Notes under the pieces: generated by a model | What the model was told of the DNA's origin: nothing | The model's database searches: none | The model's input: only the letters and a program-made list of their open reading frames with translations | Position numbers and translations under genes: made by a program | DNA from: Poecilobothrus nobilitatus | Taxonomy: Eukaryota; Arthropoda; Insecta; Diptera; Dolichopodidae | Length of the DNA stretch: 64,000 bases | Assembly (NCBI GenBank): GCA_947095535.1 | Contig: OX352774.1 | Coordinates: forward strand, 211,594,965-211,658,964 | Reading direction: 5' to 3' | Part shown: piece by piece, positions 26,301 through 41,300 of the stretch | Layout of the letters: every line of letters starts with the position of its first letter | Position numbering within the stretch: position 1 is the stretch's first letter

Positions 26301-29300
26301 TTATTTTGCCCTTCATTTTTAATACTCAAAATTCATTTCTTAATTGATTATATCATAAAAAGGATTTTTGGCTTGTTAAATGATAGGTTTAACCCTTAAA
26401 TATTTTAATATCTTATATACATAAATTTGCTTTTACTTTTTTATGAACCTTTTATTATTATGTCATAAGTGGAAATTAAAAGATTGAAGTTAAAGTAAAT
26501 TCTTTTAACTTATATTATTATAAGATCGAAATTAGATGAAACTTTGGAATAAATGTCAGCTAAAAATTCTAAATATACTATTGTATCATATTGTTAAATT
26601 TTTTATCTTAATGCATTAAAAGTCTTTTATTGAAAATGAATTCTATACAAATGGTAGGATATATTTAATACACATACACACATAATATGTTGCGTAATAA
26701 CCTACATTTATGAGAGGATTCACACGAAAAAATGACCTTCTATACAGTGATACATAGCAGTGTACTTAATTACGAGACACCCTATATAATAATTTTAAAA
26801 TATATGTAGTTATCATTATCTTAAAATCTATGATCCTAGTATAAAAAGTTTTCTTCAAAGTTGTCCAAGGGCGTAAATGTATCTTATGTTAAATTGCTTA
26901 CATTATTTAAGTATGTATTTCTAAAGAATTTAATTCCAGTTTTTCCAACACCATTCTTAATACTACGCAGTTTTTAGGATTGTGTTTAACTAAATTCTAT
27001 CAATTTTAGTGTTGATTTGTATAATATAGTCAAAAGATAATAATAATAATAAGTGTTGAAAATAATCAATATAAAAACAAATCAATATTCATAGAATGGA
27101 AGGGGAACCAATACATCAATAAATTGTATATGAGTTTTTTTTTTTGGACATAAATTAATACAAAGTTAACGAAATTTTTCTTTATTTTCCCCGAACAAAA
27201 AAAAAAAAACAAAATATATACATATACTATCATAATAAACTGTTTATTTTTTCGTTTCGTTTTTTTTTTTTAGATAAATTGTGTTTAAAAGCCCTTAAAT
27301 TGGAGAAAAATTTTCACATGAAATTATCTAATAAATCGAGACCAGAATTTTGGGCAAAAACATGATTATTTAAAGTGAATTGTTACTTAAAATGATGAAA
27401 ATATATAAAATAGTTACACTTCTAAAGACTTTGAAGAAAAAAAAAAAATAAATAAATAAATAAACATGACACATACACATATACATACAAAAATCCCTAA
27501 AATATCTCACATCCAAAATATTCAACTAAAAACCCCATCGAATTGATATTCGAAGACATGACTAAGTTAGTGTTAAATCAAATTATCATTCTAGAACGCG
27601 TCAGGGAATAATAAACAGTCAAAAAACAATAATAACAAAAATAAGGAAGAAAAAAAATGCACAATACAAAATTATTACTAACGCGTTTTATAGCGAAAAT
27701 AAAGAGTAAGAGATAAAAAAAGGATTCCTTGTTATTTCTTTAAGATTTTTGGGTTCTAGGATTTTTTTATTTTTTTTTTTGCTGTGAATAACTAGTCAGT
27801 CACTGATTTATTTTGATTTTAGTGTATAAAGGCAAAAAAATATAAGAATATTTTGTTTTTTATGATTTTGATATGAGTTAAAGTTAACTAAGTATAACGG
27901 GAAAAAAAATAATCATTTACAATAAGAATATAAATATAGAAAATATTCTATGTATAGGTACTACTACTATTATTAAACATACATACATATTATATAATAT
28001 AAAGAAATTTTTTTATGAATAATTTATGGGATGTTGGGGATTTTTTTAACATCTTTTTTTCTTTTTTTTTGTTTTGTTTTGTGATTCTATAAGAAGTGAT
28101 TTTTGAAATGTGAATTAACTAAAAAGTTAATGATATAAAAAATTATCTTTAAGTGGGAAAAGTTTATTAATTTAAAAAATGAAATCTTTGAAGTAAACTT
28201 TAAAAGAACTTAATTTTAGGTTAAAATAAATTTTCTTAAGAATATCTAAAGTAAATTAGTAGTTAAGGTATTTTCTTAACTCTTGCTTTTTCTCTACAGA
28301 TCGTTTTTCAACTTAAAGGTTTTAATAATGAAATACACTATGAATATAGTATATAAAAATTAACATAAAATATCCTGTATTTTCGAATAAAAAAGAATTT
28401 TTTGATTAAAAATTTTGAGAAAGTTCCAAAAGATGCAGTTGCTTTGATAAAGATAAAACTGAAGTGCACTGCAAATTAGTTTAAATATTTTAGTAGCAAA
28501 AAAAGGCTATAGTGAATATAAATACTGTAAATTTTTGTCCTGCAAAACAATATTCTGTTATAACATTCCAAATTTAATAAACTTTTTTTTTTTTTTCAAT
28601 TTTATTCTCACATGTTCTGTTTAAATATTAAAAAAATGGATAGTTTTATGAGTCGAAAGATAATAATATGTGTTTTTTTTTGTGGAAAAGAGGCATAACT
28701 TAATTTAATTTTGATATAAATGGGATTGAATTAAATTACCTGGAAAAGACTCCTGGAAAGAAAGTTTAATACTTTTAAATAAGTTAAGTAAGTAGTTTTA
28801 TAAAGCGAAATTATGAAGAGGAAAAACACGAACATAATTGGAAATCCAAATTAGTGAACGCTTAAAAACTTATTAAGAACATTTTAAACCTTAATAATCC
28901 TTAATAATAGTAATCCTTTCTTCAAAAATCAAACTATACATTATATCACTATGTATTAAAGAACCCGTCCTATGGTTTTAAAATGGATGGTTTTGGTTGG
29001 TTAAAGTCCAACACTACTCAGAGTTACCTCGTGCATTTGCTTTGAGTGCTTTTCGATGTTTTTTACCGTTCCTCGTAAAAAAAAAAATGATAATTCCATA
29101 AAATAAAATAGTAAATACCATGTAATTGCGTTAATATGCTGTTTTAGAATAATTTGATAGAGGCTTATCGAAGATTTAATTTTCATTAGAAAACTGTTAT
29201 TATTTCTAATTCATCCACAAGCCGTGTTACAGTGTGAACAGTGTATATAACATAATTTCACAGTGAATATAATATCATTGTTACAGTAACCATCGTATCA

Positions 29301-32300
29301 GATAAAAGAGACCAGATATTTTTAGATTTATTGGAACACATCAAAGAATTTAATAATCCGCCTAAATTAAAATTGAGAAAACATAAATTAGTATAGAATT
29401 TTGAAGAGCATTGGACAGGGATACTTTAATTTTGTAGTATTTACATAATTTATTATTAACAGTATAATCCGATTTCATCCGAGAAGGTTTTCGCACATAA
29501 ACTCGGTTATAAATATGTATATAATTATAACTAAATATTTATATTAAATAAAAAAAATTTATATAAATATTATATCGTAATATATAATAAAATTAAAATA
29601 AAATAATTTTTGTATAAGATAATAGATGGCGCACAAAGAATATAAAAATATTTGTGTTTCATAATCTGATACAATAATTAAAGCCGAGTACGCAATGAAT
29701 TAGAGAAAAAAATGATTAAAAGAAAGTGGAATTTGGTCAAAATATGAATAGCCTAGGTATGCTCCTATAATAGGAACGAAAATAAAAAAAATTAATTGGA
29801 TAAAAATTGTGTCTGTGTAAATTTATTAATTAATTTTAAAACTATACATAATATTATGCAAAATATTCTTTTAAAACCAAAAAATTAATAATTAAGTATC
29901 TGATTTATACTTCTCATTCGATGTTGTTATGAAAAATGTGTTGATGTATTGTTTCAGTACCGAGGAGTTTCTGAAAGAATTTTTTTTTTGAATAAAGGAG
30001 AAAAAATTTAGTTTTAAAAACGATTTGTAAAACAGAAAAAATACAACACATTATAATAAAAATTCAAATATGGTTATTTGAAATCTTCAAAAATTAAATT
30101 TTATGCATCATAACTTAATTTATAATTTTAATAAATAACATGTTTAAAAAGAAGGAAAAGTTTTGTGGCTCGTAAAATCCTATGCTAAAACATAAATATT
30201 TGTCGTGCTAATTTTGATCTTGAAAAATTTCATATAAATTAGTTTTATTTTTTTTTTTTTATTTTTGATTAGTAGCTACGATTCCTTTCGTAAAAAGTTT
30301 TTTGAACATAACTTTAAATTTACAAGAGATGTGAATAAAAAATGTGACAAATGTTTTAAATTTGTTCCTAAAAAATTCTATAAAAGGAAATTGTAATATT
30401 TTTCCTTTTTTTTATATAATACGTTTTTCTTTGTAGGTACCAAAAAAAAAAAAATTTATATCGATTTATACAAATAAAATATAAAAGTACCTAACAGAAA
30501 CAGTAATGAACCATTTTTGTTTTTTATTTTGATTTTAATCCCAATCATATTAAATTTCTTTAACCTTATGTTATTTTTTTGTTTTATTTTATTTGTTTTT
30601 TTTTTTTGATTTTTATATTAGATGAACGTATAGTTTTCTTTCATGATATTACATTACACCTTTATAAATCCGTAACAAATACCTTTAAAAATATATGTAA
30701 ATATATATATATATATATACATATGTATATATAAAGATATATCTATAAAATGCCAAAACGATCTGTGATAATGTTTTAAACACATAGTAAAAAAGTATTA
30801 TTTGCTCCTTCATCAGTTCGATTTTATGTATAAGTTTTTTTTTTTTTTTTGGTACCATGTCTTTTCTATAAAAATTTTGTATTCCTTTAAGAACAATATA
30901 ATATATATTTCCTTTACATTTATTTTTTTTTTTCTGTGTTTTTTCTTACTATATGAACATTTTTCTTCTAAATGCCGTCTTTAATAGTCACACCATTATA
31001 TAGAAGAAGGGCTAGAAATCATTTTGTATAGAATAAATATAAGTATGATACTTTGAAAGCATGAAAAACATTTTAGAAAATTCTAAAGGAACTGTAAAAT
31101 GACAACATTTTTTACGATCTCGTTTTTTTCTTTTTAAATGACATTTAATACGTATATATGCTATGTACGTGTATATTATATGTATATATTATGCTTAATA
31201 TGAATAATATATTTAATATGTACTATATACATATTATGTTATTTAATAAGTATATAATTTCTTTCATATAAAATGTTATCAAAGATGTTAACCTGGAAAC
31301 ATTTTTATTTTTTTTTATTTTTTTTTATATCTATGACATATAGAAAAAGATGGAGCGAGAGACAGGAGATAAGAAGTTCCCATTTTATCATACATGTCAC
31401 ATTTAAAGAAAAGAAAAAAAAATCGATAAGAAAATAAAACAAAATATAAAACTAAAAATATTTTTAACTCCCAATTTAAATTGTAGTATGTATGTACATC
31501 TATTGTTTGTTTATTGAAGTGGAATTTAACACAACAACGATGAACGTTTTTTTTTTGGTTTATTTCTTTTTTTTTTTTTTTTTTACCTTAATTTTATTTC
31601 CCAGTTTTTAAACAGTGAAAAACTTAAAATAAAATAAAGTAAAATTCGACAATCGAAATAAAGTTTTCTTGCGTTATACAAGAATTCATTGCTAAACAAT
31701 AAAAGTTTTCCTAAAATACTTACGATATTCATATGGGAAAAGTAACTTCGTAATTGCAATAGTATGAAAAAATAAAAAAAAGTAAAAAAATAAACAAAAA
31801 ACATAGGGAAGGGGAAATTTAAAATGATGAAAAATGGATTAAGAATAGTACAATTTGTTTTGTTTTAGGGTAACGTCGAAAATAAAATTAAAGTACGTAC
31901 AAAACAAAAAAATTTGAAAGATATTATAATATGTTGTTTGCTAGTTTTGTACAACATTCTGGAAAAAAAATTAAAATTAAAATTTAAAATTTGCTTATTA
32001 GTATCGTTCTGTACGTCCATTTCTTTACAAATTTTCTACACTGTTTAAAATACAGGGATGAAATTTGAACGCTAGATAGGTTTTTAATTTACGCTCTAAA
32101 ACAACTTTTTTGTGTTTAGCTCCATCCATTACGAAACTACAGCTTCTCAAAATATAAAAATGCCCCATTTTTAAATGTGTATATTTCAGGTAATGTTTAA
32201 CATTTTTTCAATCTTAAAATAACAGGCTTAAAATTTAAAATTTCCTATTTCTGTATATGTGTATATATAATTTTAATGTATAATAAAATATGGGTTAAAA

Positions 32301-35300
32301 GTTTTTCGTAATTATACAGGGTTTTGAATTTAAAATTCTTGAATTAGAATTCGAAATTCTAAGAAAATATACAAATTTTGGAACAAGTTAAAATATTCGA
32401 AACTGTTTTCATTGTCTTTTGGAAAATGTGCACCTTTAAGAACCATTGGTTTCCATTCTGCCTTCTTTATTTATTTATTTATTTATATTAATATTGCAAA
32501 CAACATAGGATATTGAAATATTACAAAACCATTGGCTACTAAGGCCATTATGAATACTGTTATTAAATTATACATTAATATTATTTATTTTGTTTATATT
32601 ATATATTATATATTTGGTCGTAAGGGGGGAATGTAAAGAAAAAAGCACTTACGACCTGTGCAGGGATCGAACCCACACTCCTTCGGTTAATACGCTACAC
32701 GCCTACCCACTAGGCTACCGAAGCCCCCGGGCCCTTTCTATCTTCTTTTTTTAATGTTTTAATTTTAATAATTTGCATACTTTTAGGATTATAAAACATT
32801 TAATTCTAATTATTGGTAAACTTTAATTTTAAAAAAAGAAATTTTAGAAAAAGAAAATAGTATAATTGGAGTCATACATGATATTGTATTGTATTAAAAA
32901 TAAACTACACAATTATTATAACGTTACGTAGATACACTCTTACAAAATTGCGTGTTGCAGTTTAACTATTATGGATTTTAATTAAAATAAAAATTTTTTT
33001 CATATTTTTTTTTGCATTTTATAAATTTAATGTGAAATGTAGAAAAATATGGAAATATTTTTTTATAATTAATGATTGTTTTTTAAAATTATAAATTATT
33101 TCCTGATATTTTTTTATTTTTGTTATTAATTATTTTTGTCTCTTGGCTTAAAATTTATATTTATTTATGTTTTTTTATCAAAATGTCAAACTAAATAAAA
33201 AACAAACCAAACGTAATAAATTTCTTTTATTTATTTTGGTTTCCTCCACGACATTTAATGCGACGAGGAAATAAATCAACTTTTTCTTTTGAGATTTTTC
33301 AGGTACCACAACTAATAATTTATTAGTAGGTATTAAATTATGATTATATTACCTATATATTATTTTATTTTACAATGTATTATTATATTAAAAATTTTTT
33401 TGTTTGTTAAACCATTTTATACAATTTTTGATTTTTTGTTTTGTGTCAATAATGTTAAATTTTACAATTTTTTTTTTAAATAATTATGTTTGAAATTTTT
33501 ATTAGACGACCTTAAATTGTTATCTTAAAGTAGGATATATTTGAAAAATGTTCATGATTCAAAAATAAAATGTATAAAGTTTTAAATTTTTTAGCCTTGA
33601 AAAAGTATAAAAAATGTAAGGAACGTTTACGCAAAGGTAAAGTTTTGTGTTTTTATTTAGTCCTAATCCAGAGAAAAAATTCAACAAAAGATTAAAAACA
33701 TTAAGGACGCAAAAAAGAAAACTGAGTATTATTATATCTTGTATAATATTTTGATCTGACTGGAGTTTAAAAATAATTTTAATTAAATTTGAAAATTAAA
33801 TTTAAAAATAATACATAAAAAATGTTCAGTAGTAAAAATACAATAAAGTTCTAGCCAATGAAAGAACAACCTATTATTTCTGTCAGAAATTTGTTCTGTC
33901 GCAAGGTTAACTATAATCAAGGAGTGAATGACATGTTATAAATCATTAGACGATAATTTTTGTTCCGTACGTGAGGCAGCTTTTAAAAAAATAAAATTAA
34001 AATATTTAAATCGTGTAAAACTAAAGATATAATATAATGCTCAAGTAATGTTATAACGACTAAAGTAAAGAAATAAATTCCTCTTTACTTGCCACGTAAA
34101 CTTTACGTCTTAATTCTTATACCAACCAGAAAGAAATGTTACTCAGAAATTAAAGATTTTTACAAAAATTGATCAACCGAGGAACTAAGTTTTAGTTCAA
34201 ATTCCTTATTCCTTCCTTCAATTTCCTTCCAAATTTCTGAGAAAAATTTAAACTTTAGCTCACGTATTGAACTCAAATAAGCTTTGCCTAATAAATGTTT
34301 TAAATTTTGTTTACTTTTTATTTTATTTATCCTATTTTAAATAATTTCTATTAAAAAATTTAAATCTTAAAGAAAAATCCTGAACAATTTATAAAAATTT
34401 TTATACAATTTCTATAATTTATAACAGAAAATATTTGTATTTTGGAAATTCATATTTTCTGAAATAAAATATTTTCTTTTGTTGAACAGATGGTGCTGAT
34501 AGGTAAATTGAAAAATTATTAAAGAGTATAAATGCGTAAAGTATCTTTAATACATACGTAAGTGGAATGTTTACAGATAATCTTTTATTGTTGTTAATCT
34601 TTTTAGTGGAGAATTAAATTTAATAATTTTTTTTGTTTTTTAGTGCATTTCTCTGACACATAAATGTGAGCAGCAAAATTTCACATCCTTTTCTTTTGAG
34701 ACATGGCTGTAAATGTCGTAAGGAGGAATGACCCTTACGACGTATGTGGTATTAGAATCCGCACTCCCTCGGTGTTTACAGCGTATTTTATACGCTTTTA
34801 TTCACTAGACCACCGAGACCTCTAATTTATTTTTAATAGTGTTATAATATTATTAGATAATATATACCTATACTTAATTAGTAGATCACATTTTATTTAA
34901 TTTTAAATAATTTTTAATATAAAATAAAAATTTATCTGAGACAAAGAAAAAAACAACTAAAATATTTAACCATACTGTGGTATAAAAAGAACAAGGCAGT
35001 TTGTAAAATCAAATATAAATTATAGTTAAAATATGGTAAATACAAATAGTAGAGGAAAATTTCCCAAGATGCTTATGCGTATGCTAAAAATATCTCTATC
35101 AAAATTTCAAGGCTACGATGGAACCGAAATTTTGCAAAAATTAATTTCCCTTTACAATAAATTTAAATACTAAATATTATTCAAAATATTTAGTTAAATT
35201 AAAATAAATATATATCTATAAATAAATATAATTAAAAAATTTACTTAAATTAAATACTAAATATTATTATTCGTTTTAAGTGGAAATTTATATATAAATC

Positions 35301-38300
35301 TACATAATTAGTTATAACAAATTAAGTAAATACAAAAGCTTGCATTTCAAAAGGAATTAATTTGCACTTAAAAATGAAAATTTAAAACGAAAATATTTAA
35401 ATTAAAAAAAAACAAGGTAGAATGTAAACCAACGGTTTTTAAAAGCGCACATTTGCAAAACTCAATACAAACTGTTTAGAAGTGTGACTTACACAAAAAT
35501 TTGAAAATTTCCTATATAACTAAGAAAAGCCGTTAACACACGTAAACATATATTATTGAACCTTTAACTTTCATGTCTTGCCGAAGAAAAATTTGTACAG
35601 GTGCCTAAGTTACAGGTGTCTAAAAATAGCAAATTTTCAATTTTTGAGGCGTAATAACTCTTAAAAAGGGGGTGCTACCAAAAAATTTTCTGAGAAAACT
35701 TATACTAATTCTAAAAGTTCTTTCTTGCCTCAAAATTTCAAGGCTCTATCTAGAAGCGTGCCGGAGTTATGAAAGTAGAAAAATCATGCAAAATATGGTT
35801 TTCACATAACGGTAAATTTAAATCGTAAATTACAAAATATCACATAATTTTGATATTTTTATATAGATAATAAAATTTTCGATCTTCTAGCGGTCTTAGA
35901 TTGCAAAACTATTACGCAGAGCCTGAGATATATACATCTGAAAATGGGGCTTTTTCGCAATTTTGAAGAGCTGCAACTTTGGAACCCTTTACAACTAAAA
36001 TAAACCTTTAACACACGTAAAAATATATTACTGTAGCTTTAATTTTTATATCTTGCAGAAGTAAAATGTGTACAGGTTCCTAAGTTGTTTAAAAATAGCA
36101 AATTTTCAATTTTTAAGCCCTAATAGCTCATAAACAAGGGGTGGTTCAAAATAATTTTCTGAGCAAACTTATACTAATTCTAAAAGTTCTTTCTTGCCTC
36201 AAAATTTCAAGGCTCTATCTAAAAGCGTGCCGGAGTTATGAAAGTAGAAAAATCATGCAAAATTTGGTTTTCACATAACGGTAAATTTAAATACTATATT
36301 TAAAAAAATTGTATAATTTTGATATTTACAAAGATAAAAGAAATACCTGTCGAATGACGTTTTCAGATTGAAAAAATCTTAAGCAGAACATAAGATATAT
36401 GCATTTAAAAATAGGGCTTTTTCAAAGTTTGAGGCTCCGTAATTGGGGGGCTACATGAAAAAGTTGTTCCACAAAATTATTTTTTTATGAGACCTACCCA
36501 TGGTTAAAATTTTTTTTCTCTATCTTTAACGGTGTAGAAGTTTTGTAAACAGACGGACGGACGGACGGAAGGACGGACGGACAGAGTGAAACTAAAAAGC
36601 ACATTTTTTCAAAATTTTTTTGGAAATGTGCTAAAAACGAGAAAGAGTTCAGTAGAGTAGACTGTGTCAACTCTGGGATATTAGTATGAACGTAATATAA
36701 TAGCCTATTTCTATATAACTTGATTATCTTTTAAATAATTTCGGCATGATTTTGCAAAATTTCAGACACCTAGCTTCAATAGATATTGCCATATAGTTAT
36801 TCCCATATAACGAAAGAAGTGCGTACATGGTTTAATAGACTCAGAATTCGATTCATACATTTAACATTATATATAGCTCGACTCCTTTAAGGTATTACAA
36901 ACGTAATGGCAAATTTAATATATCCTTGAACATAGTTAATAAGGGTATAAAAACTAGAAGTTGAAAGAGGAAATTCATTTTCTTAAAGAAAAACAGGTAT
37001 ATTGTAAATCATATCTGTATGATCCATATAGGATACGAATGAGGACGACTACTAAAATGAACAACTTGAAGACAAAATTAACCTCAATTGTAAGACAAAA
37101 CTTAAAATATCTTTAAAATTAAATGTAAACTAAATAGTTTTTTAGGGACCTTTTAAATAATATTTGCCATATTTCTTTTAAATTTATATTTTATGTTCTT
37201 AAAATATTTTATTCCCGTTAGTATAGGAATATAATACTAATAAATTAGTTTAACTAATTAAAACTGTTATATAAATAAATAAAAAATACGAGTTTATTAT
37301 AATCAATATATTTTTTCTATTATAATAATTAATTTATTTGTTTATTATTTATATTTATTTATATATTATTTGTTTTAAATTTTGTTTTTTATTTTGTTTT
37401 TTTTTTCAAAATTAATTTTATTCATTTTAGTTTAATTTTCCTTTAAATGTTTTAAACAAATTTTTTCTATCAAAAAGAAAAACTGATCTATAAATTAAAA
37501 GAGAAAATATTTTTTTGTTTTTTTTTTTTAGTTTTGTTATAAAATAAATTTTACTAATTATACTAATCAATTATTTATGGAAAGAATAAAAAAAATTAAT
37601 TATCAACATTATTTACTAATATTAATTTTGTTTTTTTTTTTTTTTTTTTATTTTGTGGATAATTAAATTTACGTTTTAAAGAATTAGTTTTAATATTATT
37701 GTAATACTAACCAGATATAATCATATCACCACGTTCTGTTGTCCAATAATTTATTGAAGCCGGATATGCTTCTGTTTCACATTCTAATGTTACTTCCTGT
37801 CCAACGTATGCACCTTCTAATTGATTTGCAATTGAAAGCATTGGTGGAACTATGATAAAAATATTGAAAATAAATTAAATTTTTTAATAAAATTTAGAAA
37901 ATTTATACATAGCATATTTTTTAGTTATGAATAATGTAAAAATTTTAGATAAATAATAGATATACTGTATAAAAAATGAAATAATATGTTAAATTTATGG
38001 TATTGTCCTTATAATTTTTTGAAAAAAGTTTTTTTAGTAAAAAATCTACTATAAATCATAACAAAATATTGATTATCAAAGTTAAAAACGAATGTTGAAA
38101 ATTAATAGAGTCTCCATTCTGTGAAAAGTATATAGGTTGAGAGAGTTTGACAGAAAGCAATAATCCTGTATAAGATTTAGACTGTAAAAAAGTTCCGGAT
38201 TGGGGTCTAGTTGTATTTGTTAAGAGATCAAATGGAATTTCCACTTTCAATTAACGTTACAGTGATAGAGATTTTCTAAAGATTTTTATAAGAAATGATC

Positions 38301-41300
38301 TCGTTAAAACAAGCTGGTTTTTGCTGATAAAAATTGAGAACTCAAAGAAATTGGTTTAAAACAACAATTCCTCAGATAACGTCATTTAAGATTAAGACCG
38401 TTGAGAAAGAAAAAAATAACAAGGATATTAAACGTTGTCTTAACATTAATTTAAATTATTATTTGATAAATATTGTAAATTACAAAAACTTAGGTACTTA
38501 TCGTAGCCCGGTATACCACTATGAAGTACATTCTATATTATTGGTAGAAATTAATGGATATACTTTGAAGCTTGACAGAGTAATTCACTTTGTTTTAGTT
38601 TTTATTATTCTCACTTTGAAAAATGAGTTTATTACTTTATTCTGTCCGTTTGTTCGTCTGTTTAAGAAACAGTTTAAGATGTTGCAATTTTAACCATTAA
38701 CCATTAACCATGCTTAATAAAGAAATTCGTTATGTGCAATAATTTTTTTTTTATGCAACATTTTCCATTACAATATTGCACTCCTCAAATATTACCACTA
38801 AATGAAAATCTCATATCTTCAAATGTTTATATCACAAATTCTGTTTTAAAATTTATATTTTAAGTGTCATGAAAATTGTATAATATTTTACAATTTAGTA
38901 TCTTTTTAAATTTATCGTTATATAAAACTGACATTTTTTAAGTTTCGCTCCTAAAGGTACATCAGAAAAATGTTTTATACTTTGGGGTATTTAATAAATT
39001 TTAGGGGTCGAAAATTGAAAATTTGCCGTTTTTAGACCCTTGTCGGATATTGTTAAAACTGAATAAAATAATTTATAATTTTTTTTAAGTATTCCAAGTG
39101 TTCTCTAAATGAGGCTTCAAGTATTCATTTCTACAACTTAGAAATTTCTAATTGGTTTAAAACTGTTTATGGAAACTTATTTATTATGACAATCATTAAA
39201 ATATGAAACTCGTTTCTATTCTATAGTTCCCATCTTTATCTTTCTTCTATTCAATAGTTCCAATAGTTCCAACTTCTGAAAAAGAATCTATGCAAGTTCC
39301 TCTCCAATTTACCTTCAGTTCTCCTTTATTATCCTATTTCCCTCCAACTTCTCTCCTCATTACCCTAACCTAGAATAACTCTGTATAAATGAATCAAATT
39401 AATGTAAATTTTTTTGAGGCAAATAGTGGCCATATATCTGTCATACCACTCTTTCTATTAAAAAATATCCTTTTTCCAATAATCAAATATTGCTATATCA
39501 CATATCCCAACATATTAATTTCTGGAGCTGGAAATAATTTCAATATAAAATATTTCAAAATACAATTAATACTTTTGAATGAATGTTTTGATGGTTATTT
39601 TTAAGTACAATTTTATTAATTCACAAAAGATAAATTCAATATTATTTTATTCAAAAAGTTCAATTCGTATTATTGATTAGTGTAGGCAGGAAAATAAATT
39701 CTCTTTGATAATATTTTATATTAGCCTATAATATATAGAAAATAAAATATCTATATTACAAATTTTTGGCAAAAAAATTTTAATCAAATAGAATACAAAA
39801 CAAAAATTAAATTTGTTTTTTATTAATAATAAAAAACAAGTTTTTAAATAGATTAATTTTAAAATTTAAATCATGATCAAATTAAATTCATTCTATTAAT
39901 TTCTTTTCGTCTAATCTGATTAAATTTTTGGAAAATATATCGATGTTTTTTTTGGTAATAATTTACAGAATTTATTTTTATATTATTATTGACTATAATC
40001 ATATAATCAGAATATCCATACAAGAATATTTCTCAAGGCATAATAAATTTACTATCATTTGTGGCATTTTAAGGTTGACGAGATAAATATGGAAATATAT
40101 TGTATTATGGTTTATGATCGAATTCTGTTCATCCATCCACATATAACTGAAAAACTGAACTGATAACTGAAAAAATAAAGGAGCTAGGATTTTCAAATAT
40201 TTATCATTTCAGTTTTATAAAATTGTTAGTTTTATTATTGAAATTCAGCTCAAGATCAACCGGCAAATTCGACAACTGCCATACAACAATTTTCTTTATA
40301 TTAGAATAACTCTATTAAAGGCATGTATATGAAATTTTATGAAAAGAGTTTAATTTTATGTCAACAACTTCTGCAAAATTTTGTTGGTAGGTTGTTGCTG
40401 TTAGCTATCATAAAACTTAATTTTTTATATGAACATAATTCAATGTCTTAATATAAAATTTTATTACAAGAAATTAAGTTTTATTCAAAAGGCATTATAG
40501 CTGTGAATGTGATACAACTCCAACATTTACATAAATAAGTTCAATATCTGAAAATTCTAAAAAAGATGATTAAATGTTACGATTAACAGTATGACTTATT
40601 ATGTTCGTACGGTTATCGCCCATAGTTATTTTAATAATAACCAAAATCAACTTGACAAGAATGTATAAAATAAAATTTACCTAAGATTGATGAAGGGATT
40701 TTCCCGATATAAAAAAAAATATCACTTTTGTAAGGAATTTATAAAATTTAAGATTGTTTGTTTTGTCCGTGGCTAAAAATCTAGTATAAATTCTGATTAA
40801 GAAAAACCACGAAAATGTTCAGAGCGTAATTCAATCAAGAATTTGGGTAAATTACAATTAATCAGGATTTCATTTTAAATTTTATTTTTCATCTATATCT
40901 ATATCTATAATATTATTATTATTAATTTTTACAAACATGAATTCATTTAATTTTTAATTTATGAAATAAGGTAAATTGTTTCATTAAACTTTAGTATAAT
41001 TATTTTGTTAAAGTATTTCTTATAAAATATTGAATTTTGTTTAATTAATTAAAACTGCAGTTTTTTTTTTCTCTGAACCAAAGCCTATTTTTTATAGAAT
41101 TTATTTCTATTACAATACGATTTCCTACTATGCTCATTTCCTAAAAACATAATAATTGAGCTCTAAAACGATCTACTGTATTTATGAACATTTTAACTAT
41201 ATAAATACAAAACTATTTTCACTTAAAAATAGAAAATAGAAAAATAGAAAAAAGTTTTAAAATGTATATAGGTACTTCAAATAAAATTTAAATACAAGAA

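Larger units (their letters stand above)
14827..37711 (-). other. DIP giant intron (22,885 bp) inside Ig3
   Basis: Donor GTTAGT at 37711, acceptor ttttacag at 14827. It separates the two halves of Ig3 and has collected most mobile sequence of the locus: paired tRNA-like sequences (20633-21286), a Helitron-like element (about 23500-24309), repeat R copies (about 31990-32250 and 35420-36620) and SINEs at 32465 and 34627. I saw no conserved peptide with splice sites on either strand, though alternative micro-exons could escape reading by eye. Confidence 0.75.

Noticed and set aside
38334..38693. 119-codon plus-strand frame in an intron.
   Set aside because: No recognisable domain, and its end runs into repeat R. 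In DNA this AT-rich, one frame of this length in 64 kb is not strong evidence.
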